NCBI RefSeq assembly: GCF_000190595.1
Contig: NC_015167.1
Location: 3,456,501-3,520,500 of the forward strand
DNA from: Cellulophaga lytica DSM 7489
GTDB lineage: Bacteria > Bacteroidota > Bacteroidia > Flavobacteriales > Flavobacteriaceae
Direction: 5' to 3'
DNA: 64,000 bases
Below the pieces are notes generated by a model. That model worked only from the letters and a program-made list of their open reading frames with translations, was not told where the DNA came from and searched no databases. Below are positions 52,021 through 62,200 of this stretch, one piece after another (position 1 is the first letter of the stretch; every line of letters starts with the position of its first letter). The position numbers and the translations under genes were made by a program.

Positions 52021-52789
52021 TTAATTAATAGGTTCTCTGTATAATTGTTTACCCCACATTTGAATATCTATTTCTGGCAAATGAGAATGATTTAGTAAAT
52101 GTGATATTTCTTCTTTTATCTCACGTATTGCTTTTGGGTCTTCCGTTCTTATTCTTGTTTCATAATTATGTTTTGTTCCACTTGCTGTAAAGTTTAACGA
52201 CCCTAAATAAGCAATCTTATCATCTATTAGATATATTTTACTATGTATAAAAGTGTCACTTAAATAGTTTTTCCTTGGTGATAAATAAACTTTAAAAGGA
52301 AACAGCTGAGAATACCAATATGAATATATTCGTTTTAATTTAATTTTTCTCTTATAAATTTTAGCAATTAGAAAAATAAAAAAACGGGAAGTAAACCAAA
52401 AAAACATTGATGTTCCTAAGGTAATATCCTGAAAGAAATAGACTGGTAAATAAACCCCATCCAATTGAATTAAGTACTTTTTTTAACACCAACCATTCTT
52501 CTCTTTTTTTAACAGCTTCATCATCTACAACTCTGTTTTGAATAATTAACTTATGTATATTTTTACTACGACCATTTTTATTTATTTGAAAATCTTCAAT
52601 ATCATCAGTAGTAACCAATTCAATATCAATATTTTTTTCGTGAAAATCAATTAATTCTTTAATCAAAGAAGGTGATAAATATGGCGATACAATTTTAATA
52701 GAATTTTTAGCTCTGTTAATTTCTTTCATCAGTTTTGTACCAGCACCTTTACCTATATAAATATCACATATTGCTCCGTTATAATACAT
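52021..52789 (-). pseudogene. PLD-like gene frameshifted in a T7 run
   Basis: Two overlapping frames make one phospholipase D-like protein of about 255 residues. The first (52789-52361) starts MYYNGAICDIYIGKGAGTKL with PLD-like segments AKNSIKIVSPYLSPSLIKEL and a two-helix membrane hairpin. The second (from about 52380) carries HSKIYLIDDKIAYLGSLNF, a complete HxK(x)4D catalytic motif followed by GSxN. Dropping one T of the T7 run (minus strand, 52384-52378) fuses them in frame. One HKD motif only, so a dimer would be needed for catalysis. Could be a recent null mutation or an error. Confidence 0.7.
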
Positions 52790-52936
52790 TAAGTGTAATT
52801 GTTTTATAATTTACTTTTTTAAAGAACTACTTTTAATAGATATAACTGAAATACAAAAAAAAGAATTAACTCTCAATTACTAAAGATAGTTCTTACAGTT
52901 AGTAATTTAGAGATTGTTTTTTAATACAGCAAAAAA

Positions 52937-53131
52937 TTATTCTATATATGTGTTTATAGAGCAGTCTAACTTACAATTTTTAGCAAGCATTTTTCTAAAA
53001 CCTACTGCCAGGTCATATTCTTCAAAAATTAAAGCTTCTGTAATACTATCGCTAAGTATAAGTTGTTGCAACAAATACTCTACTACGTATTTATTGTCTG
53101 CGGTAAATAGTACAAATTTGGTAGTTCTCAA
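52937..53131 (-). CDS. Possible small protein upstream of the PLD gene
   Basis: 64 codons from TTG 53131: MRTTKFVLFTADNKYVVEYL, then a helix (LQQLILSDSITEALIFEEYD) and LAVGFRKMLAKNCKLDCSI. The composition is protein-like, and the frame stays open further upstream without an ATG, so the start is uncertain. No family recognised. Confidence 0.45.
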   Translation of the reverse strand: MRTTKFVLFTADNKYVVEYLLQQLILSDSITEALIFEEYDLAVGFRKMLAKNCKLDCSINTYIE

Positions 53132-53201
53132 CCTTAAAAGTTTGTTTTTATAAGATTTTTCAAATGTAATAAATACAATTTTAATTATAAGTGTAAAGAA
53201 A

Positions 53202-53228
53202 AAACCCTTCTAAAAATTAGAAGGGTTT
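53202..53228 (-). terminator. Terminator of the giant adhesin gene
   Basis: AAACCCTTCTA (53202-53212) pairs perfectly with TAGAAGGGTTT (53218-53228), followed by T's in the minus direction, 23 nt past the stop. Confidence 0.9.
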
Positions 53229-53250
53229 AGTAAAATTATAACAAAAGTTG

Positions 53251-56200
53251 TTATCTGTATAATGTAAAGTGACCCATAAATTCTCTGTCATCACTTTCAC
53301 CATTAAGCTTAATAACATACCAGTAATCTCCGGTTGGTAAATTTGTATTTTGGTATAAACCGTCCCAACCTTGCTCGTTATCCTCTAATTTATATACTTC
53401 TCTACCATAACGGTCAAAAATAGTAATGTAAATATCTGGGAACTGATCTATGTTTTTAGGTATCCAAAAATCGTTTTGACCATCACCATCTGGTGTAAAG
53501 AAATTAGGAATTTCAATATCTATAAACTCCATAAATATGGTTTGTATAGACTCACATCCGTTTTCATCTACAACACGTACTGTATACGTATCTGTTTTAG
53601 TAATATAGAACGTATTGTCTTCTCCGTTATCTACATCATTAAAGTAATATGTATAACCTGGCTTACCACCTGTTGCTAATGCAGTAATTTCATTAATACT
53701 TTGTTGCTCTACAATTAGTTGTAAAGGTGTAAAGTCTTCTATTTCAAAATCTACTGTATTAATACATCCGTTAGCGTGTGCAATAGTTATATAATGCATA
53801 CCTGGTGCTAAGTTTGTAAAGTCTGGATCTAATACCATTAACGCTGGGTCTGTAGTATCTAAACCATACAATACATCTGTTGCTACTGTAGGATCTTCAA
53901 AAATTATAGCAACACTATTGTTTGGTGTATCACCTGTACACTCATAAACAACCTCTGTACTTGCTGTTAAGTTTGCACCACCTTCAATTTCTACAACTTC
54001 GTTTGTTATACAACCCATAGCGTCTTTTACAAATATTACATAAGTACCAGCTGCTAAATCTGCAAATGACATTCTTCCTTCTACAAAATCTGCATCATCA
54101 TTACTATTTATACTTGTACTGTAAGGAGCTGTACCACCAGTTGCTGTAACTGTAATTGTACCATCTTCTTCACCAGCACAAATTTCTGCTGTAGAAGTTA
54201 AACTCATTTCTAGTTCTAAAGGCTCTGTAATTGTAAACTCTATAAGCTCAAAACAACCGTTAGCATCTTGTACAATTACGCTGTAATCACCAGCTACAAG
54301 TTCATCAAACGTATTTTCATCATCAAACCTGTTAAGGTCTGGAGATATTGCGTACTGGTAGTTACCCGTACCGCCTGTTACATTTAATACAATGCTACCA
54401 TCATCATCACCATTACAACTAACATTAGTAATATCTGGTGTTACACTTAAGGCAGTTGGTTCTGTTATATTAATTGCACTAGACAATGTTTCACAATCTT
54501 CACTCTGCACGTTTACATAATACGTACCCATTGGTAAATCTGCAAATGTTTCTGATGTTTGGTATGCTCTAACTTGGTTTGTTAATGCGGCATCAGCAAA
54601 CAATCCGTATTCATAATTACCTAAACCACCATCTGCTCTTGCAGTAATTACAGCTGTACTTTCTCCGTTACAATTAATAACCGCTGCACTTTCATCTACA
54701 ACCAATGTTAATGGCGCTATAGGATCTATAACTACTACATTAGAAACCGTAGAAATACAATTAAAGTTATCTCTAACGTAGTATTGGTACGTACCATCTG
54801 CAACACCACTAAATACGTGCGTATTAGCACCGTTTGCATTGTTCATTGGTGTAAACGTTACACCATCTGCACTCCAAGTATACGGAGCAGTACCACCAAC
54901 GGCAGACAACTCTAATTCTGCACCAATTGTACAACCAAGTGCTGCTGTAGTTATTAGTCTAGCATTAGGCTCTAAAGGATCTACAATTTCTACAATTGAA
55001 GACTCCACTGCACAGTTCATAGCATCTGTTACACTAATACTGTAAAAACCTGCACTTAAATTTGTAAATGTATCTGCAGACTGACTAACACTACTAGACT
55101 CTAAAGTACTACCACTAGCATCTGTATATTTATTTAAAACATACTTATATGTAGTAGTTACGTTTCTTGCATTTACTGTATACGTAGCAGTTGCATCTGA
55201 ATCTCCATAACAAACTAATGCTGTAGTAGAAATATTTCCTGTTATTGGATCTGGAACTACTAAGTTAAACGCATTAGAGAATGAGTTAGAACAACCTAAA
55301 GCATCATCTACAGTAACTGTATATTGCCCAGCAGCTAAGTTTTGGAACAAGTAAGAGTTAACTCCGTTTACTGTTTCTGTAGCCATTGTAACATTATTTA
55401 CAATGGTAATTGTATAAGGAGCCAAACCGCCAGTTGGTTTAATATTAGCTGTACCCATATCATTTGTACAACCAACATCTTCTGTAGCTATAGGATCTAA
55501 AGCTAAAACTGCGCTAGGCGATTTAATATTAAATAATCTATCTTGAGTACAGTCTGGGAAACCATCCTGTATAACCTCTACTCTATAATTACCAGCTGGT
55601 ACATTTATTGGAGCAGTTGGTCCAAAATCTACAGAAGTACCACTTCTAATAGCTATACCATCATCCGATGGATCTGCTGGTGTATTATTTGTTTGGTAAA
55701 CTCTATAAGTAAATCCTCCTGTATAAGTAGCATCACTCATAGTAAGACTAATTTGCCCTTCATCTCCAAAACATATTACGTCAGACAGTACATTAACCTC
55801 TACATCAAAAGTATTTGGTTCAGATACAATGTGTTCTGCTGTAATTTGGCAACCTGTAGCTGTGTTTTCTATTAAAATAGTATGCGTACCTGGTTGTAAA
55901 TCTGCAAATACATTTGATGCCTGTGGTGTACCACTTGGCAATACTGTAAATTGATAATCTCCTGGGTTAGCACCTGTAGTGTAACTAGTAATACTACCTG
56001 TAACTTCTACTCTAATATCTTCTCCTGCATTAGAACAAGCTATAGCATCTGTTACAACTACATCTGCAGATAATAATTGATTGTAAGCAGGTACGTTAAC
56101 CGTTTGTTCTGCACTACAGCCTCTATCATCAAAAACACGAACTATTACATCTCCACCTGCAAAATCTGTATATATATACGTTGCAGTTGTACCTGTTTGT

Positions 56201-59200
56201 AATATATCACCAGTAGCTACATCTTCAAACTCATAACGAGAATATGTGTTACTACCTCCTGTTATACTTGCTTCATTTAAAACAATAGTTGCGTTATTTG
56301 TACTATTGTCTGTTGTACAACCAAAGTTGTTTACAACTGGTGTATCAAATGCTACTATACTTGGTTCTGCTACCACTATAGATGTTCTAGTAGTTACACA
56401 ACCGTTTGGTCCTGTACCTGTAACATCATAAGATCCTGCAGGTAAACCAGAGAACGAATTTGTTGTAGCATCATACGTAGCAACATTCGGTACTATAGAA
56501 TATGATAAAGGATTATTTCCATTATTAACTTCTGTAATTTTAATTATTCCGTCTGCTGAACTGTTACACGTTAAGTCTGTTGCTGTTGCTGTAAAGTCTG
56601 GCTGTATTGCCGCAGGAACATTTACAGTAAACGTTCTTACACACTCTGGAGTTGTTGTATTTGTATCAAAAACCTCTACAGAATATATATCAGTAGCGGA
56701 TACAGTAGCGGTAACAGATGTTGTAAATGCTGTTCTACCTATTACTTCTACAGAAGATGAGTCTAAAATTCTATACTCATAATTACCAGAACCTTCTGAT
56801 GCGCTTATTAAAATTTCTGCATCATTAGTACAACCTAAACTTTGTTCTAAAGTTGCTGATGCTTGTAATGTTGGGAAAACTTCTGTAGCGAATGAATCTG
56901 TACAACCGTTACCATCTTTTACAAAAATAGTATAAGTACCTACAGCTACATTATTAAAAACTCCTCCGTTAGAAACGTAATTTGCACCACCATCTATAGA
57001 ATAAACTAAAGTTGATGAATCTCCAATAGTTGTATTCACTGTTACTGTTGCAGATGTATCACAATTATCTACATCAACACCATCAATAGTTGGGTTAGCA
57101 GCTAAAGACATATTAATTGTTCCTAAAGGATACTCACAACCATATTGATCACTAATACTAACTGTATAATTACCAGCTACAGAACCTGCAGGAATCTCTA
57201 ATGGATTATCTGGAGTACCCGTAGCAATAACTGTAGCTGAAGGATCTGTAAGTGTAAATGTATATGTACCTCCGCCACCTGTGATATTTTCTACAGCGAT
57301 AAGACCTGGAGAATCACAAGCAATATCTTCTAATTTTGTTAAAGTTGCAGTAATAGGTTCTAATTCTTCTAACAATACATTTTCTGATGCTGATATACAG
57401 GTATCTGTAGCACCGTCAATTTCTGTTACTACAATGTAATATTCATCTGGCGCCAAATTGGTTATTTGTAAATTACTATCAAAAGTAACAATTGTACCTG
57501 CCATACCAGGCGTGGTACCATTACCACTAGATCTAATAATATTACCTGCCATATTAAATAACTCCCATCTGTATTGTGTTCCAAATGGAGCGGCATTATC
57601 AGTAATTGTAAAATCTATAGTTGCATTATCTGATCCATCACAAGAAGGAGTAGATGTAAAGTCAACATCTAAAGGAAGTGGATCTACAATATCGTTCACA
57701 TTTACATCACTCTGGCGTACACAACCATTAAAATCACGTACATAAAACACATAAGTTCTACCAGGAGTTAAGCCCGTCCACAAGTAATTACCGTGTCCTG
57801 CCGGAACTGTTACAGCCGATCCAGAAGAATCATTAACTGAACCACCAGCTATCCAAGTAGCAGCAGCAGGGTTAAAGTTTGCTGGATCATCAGAAAATGC
57901 ATATTCATAACCTGGAGTACCTTGAGAACCTTGTACTTTAACTTGTAACTCATTACAATTTACAACAACAGCGTCTATGGTAATATCTAAGTTATCTAAA
58001 GGATAGGGAATTGTATATCTAGGGAAATCTGTTTGACAAATTGTATTTCCAGAGCCATCTACCGTTCTCATAGAAGGATAAACACTTTCTCCTGATAAAT
58101 AACCTGTTAACCTATCTGATGTTCCAGGAACCGAGTTATCTGCCGTCCAAGTAGCACCACCATCTGCACTAAACTCTATAGTTCCTAATGTAGATGGGTA
58201 AGCATCAAATCTAAAACCAAAATCACTAGCTGTACCAGTACACGTAACAGGTGTAACCCCTATAATATCTGCTGTTAATTCATCAGGATTATTAATAGTT
58301 ACATTAGGAGTTGTTGTTACTGTACAACCACTAGCATCTGTAATGTTAATTGTATAATTTCCTGGGTTTAGATTATAAAAAGTTTTGGTATTATTAATTA
58401 CATTGGTAACTGTCTCATTAGAAGCACCAGCGTTATCTATATCTATAATTTCATACGTATATGGTGCTATACCAGACGTTACCTCTACAGCTATAGTTCC
58501 TAAACCATTATAACATTCAGGATCTGTTGGTGTAGCAGTAAAAGTTAAAGGAGTTGCTGGATTTACTGTTACGGTCTCCATAAACTCACAATGTGGGTCT
58601 GCTGCACCGTTGTCCCATACATATACATCATAAGTACCTGCATCTGCTGCAGCCACCACAAATGTATCTGTTCCTGAAAAATCTGCAGCAGTAACAGGAG
58701 TTGTAGTTGGTACAAAAGCATAAGCTAAATTACCATCTCCGCCAGTTGCATCTACAGTTATACTACCATCTGCACAAGAACTAACATCTACAACATCTAC
58801 TGTTGCGTTTAAGTTTGGCTGAATAACAATTGTCTGTGTTGCAGATACACAACCAAATGCATCAGTTACTTCTACATCATAACTTCCATTAGGTAAACCT
58901 GTAAATGTATGTATGTTTGAAGTTGATGGCGTTGGAGTAATCCAAGCTCCACCATTTATTCTAAAGTTATAATTACCATTACCACTTGTAACTGTAGCAG
59001 TTACAGTTGCGTTGTTAGCCCCATCATAACATGATGTAGCAGTTAAATCAAAATCTATGTCTTCAAATTTATCTACTGTTACAGCTGTAGTTAATACAAC
59101 CTCACAGCCTTTTGCATCTTTAACACGAACTACATAATCTCCTTCAGTAACATTTATAAAATCTACTTCTGTTTGGTATGCTCTAACAATAGAGTTATCT

Positions 59201-62200
59201 GCAGCTCTTTCTAACTGATACTCATAACCAGGAGAGCCACCTGTAGCAGAAGCTGTTAATGTTGCTCCTGTATTAAAACAGGTGTATTCAGAAGTTTCAC
59301 CTAAACTAGGAACTATTACTGATGGCTCTGTTAGGGTTGCATTAAAGTTTGTAATACAAGCATTATCACTAACCTTACGAACTTGTACATTATACGTACC
59401 ATCTGCTAAACTTGCTGCAGTTGTTACTGGTGATGTTAATGAAGTTACCCAATTTGTACCTCCATCTACAGAATACTCAAATCCTGTTACAGCATCATAA
59501 TTAGTAACCTCAAAACGGATATTACCATCTGAACCTCCATTACAGCTAGGATCTGTTGTTCCTAATAAAGTAGCACTAAACTCTTTATTGTCTTCTACAA
59601 TTACTGTAATTTCTGCAGATTGTGCACAAGCTTCTGGCGCTTGTGTTGCTCTTAAATCATCTATAATTAAATCGTTACCATCATTACTATTTACATTGTT
59701 ACGTATAACAATACCTACTGTTGTATTAGCACCAGGATTAAAAGTAACTGTACGGTTATGCCAATCGTCTTCATTTGTATTTTTAGGAATTTCTGCAGTT
59801 GCAACACTAGAAATTACTGTACCAGAACCATCTACAAGTTCTATTGTCATTTCTGGATTATTACCACTACTACCAACCTGCATTAAGTTGTAAGCCCATA
59901 AAGAGAATGTAATCTCTTGATTAGGTAGTACTTCTATTCCGTTTCTAGACCATAACACTCCGTTTAAAACTGGCGCTGCATATACGTCTGAAAATGTACT
60001 AACATCAATAGCTAAGAAACGACCATCTGTTAAACCTGTATGGTCATTAGGGCTTCTAAAGCTAGGAACCGGATTGGTTACAAAATTTGTAACTGTATAT
60101 TCTCCGTTTACTAAAATACCAGCCGGACCACGATTACAAGCTGTTTCTGCACCACTTTGTGGTTCATAACAATAATCAGATCCTATTTCTGCTATTTGTG
60201 TAGTAGCACCAGATCCAAAGCTCTCGTAGAATAATGTAGACTGGCTAGCAGTAAGTGCACTTGCATAATCTACAGAAATAGTATGTGTGCCATTAGTTAC
60301 ACCTGTAAATACATTGTTATCTGCTGGTGTATTATCTACTGTATTTAGTTTGTAAACATATCTAAAATCTGATGTATTAGATGGTGTAACAGTTATTGTA
60401 CCATCTCCAATACAATCATAAGTAACATCAGTATCAAAAGTTGGTGCTGTAATTGGATCTGGAACAGTTATTTCCATCTCATAAGTACATCCTAAACCAT
60501 CTCTTAAAACTAACTCATAATCTCCAGGAGCTAAATTTGCTGTATCTGTAGCACTAAAAGTTCCTCCTCCATTAAAGCTATACTCGTATGTACCATCTCC
60601 TCCATTAGGGTTTAGTATTTTTACTAAAGCTCCAGCAGGGTTACAAGAAGCATCTTCTATTATAGCTGCAGAAGCTGTAAGTCTAAATGGCTGGTCTATT
60701 TCATAATCTATACTTTCTTTACAACCAGTATCTATAGTTTCGCCACTTGCATCCATAACAGTAATGGTATAAAAACCTGCTGCCAAGTTGCTAAACTCAT
60801 TAACTGTTTGGTAAGTAGTACCATCATCTAAACTATATCTATAAGGAGCTGTACCACCAGTAACATTTACTGTTAATGTAGATGTTGCAGAGTCTGCACA
60901 TGTAATTGTACTGTGTGTAGCTGTTATTTGTGGCGTTCCCAAATCTTCAACAGTTACCGGAGATGAAATAGCATAACAACCATTACCATCTTTAACTATA
61001 AATGTGTATTCACCATCTTCATTAGGGAAATAAGTTAAAGGAGAACCTTTATAACCAAATAAGAAACTAGTACTTTCTGTAAAAGCAGAATCTGGTATAG
61101 AAGCTTCATCAGTATATAGTTGACTACCATCTTTACTCCAAATAGCCATTTTGTATACTGGACTTGGTAAACCACCTGTTGGCGTTAAATCTACAACACC
61201 AGATGTACAAGTGATGTTTGCTGTAGTAACTGCTCCTAATCTTAGGTCTTCAATTTTATCTACAGTAATGTTTTTAGTATCTAAACAACCATCTTGTGTA
61301 GATGTAATTACAATATAGTCACCAGCTGTAACACCAGTAAATTCATAAGTATTATCTGTTTCTGTTGGGTGAATACGCAAAGGAGAACCAGCACCGCCAT
61401 TAGAGCCGTCATCTAAACGAAGCTCATAACTATAATTAGGCAATGCATTAGATACTTGTACTTTAATTGTACCACCATCATTACAATCTTCTGGAGTTGT
61501 AGTAATTTCTGTTGAAAAAATATCTTCTCTAACACCTATATCTTCGGTTTCAAAAATACAAGCACCATCTATAGGCGTATTATCTGCTGGGTTTAATTGT
61601 GTAACCTGTACTCTATAAGTACCAATAGTTGCTATATCAAAATTAGGACCGTTATTATCAGAAAAAGGAACTACTATAGCACCACTAACTGCATCTACTA
61701 ACTGAAAACCATAACCTGCACCTACGTTGGTTACTCTTATATTACCATCTGTATCACATAAAATGTTTTTAGAGGTATATTCTATATCTAATTCGTTTTT
61801 ATAAACTTTAAAGTAAAAACGACTAAAACATCCACCAGAATAACTTACAACAACTCTGTACTCACCACTTTCTGTTGCCGTAAAATTATCTACATTAGAA
61901 ACAGCGTTCCATGTACATGTTAAGTTTTTATTAGCACAATCATCACCAGCATCAGAACAACTAGCCTCATCTAATTTTTCCCAAGTAATACTTTCTGCAT
62001 CTGTAATACCTAGTTGTATTGTTGCTTCATCTGCTGCACCACATAAATAAATTTTTGGTAATAGACTACCATCTATAGGGCATTCTATAACTTCACCTTG
62101 CATATCATTATCCGGATTAGCATCACTATTTACATAATTAAAGTAGTCTAACACAGGGTTAGTTTGTGTTGTGCCAAAACGCTCTACAGTAATACGCTCT

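Noticed and set aside
52914-53153. Plus-strand 79-codon frame
   Set aside because: Opposes the better protein-like minus-strand frame at 52937-53131, with no recognisable features.
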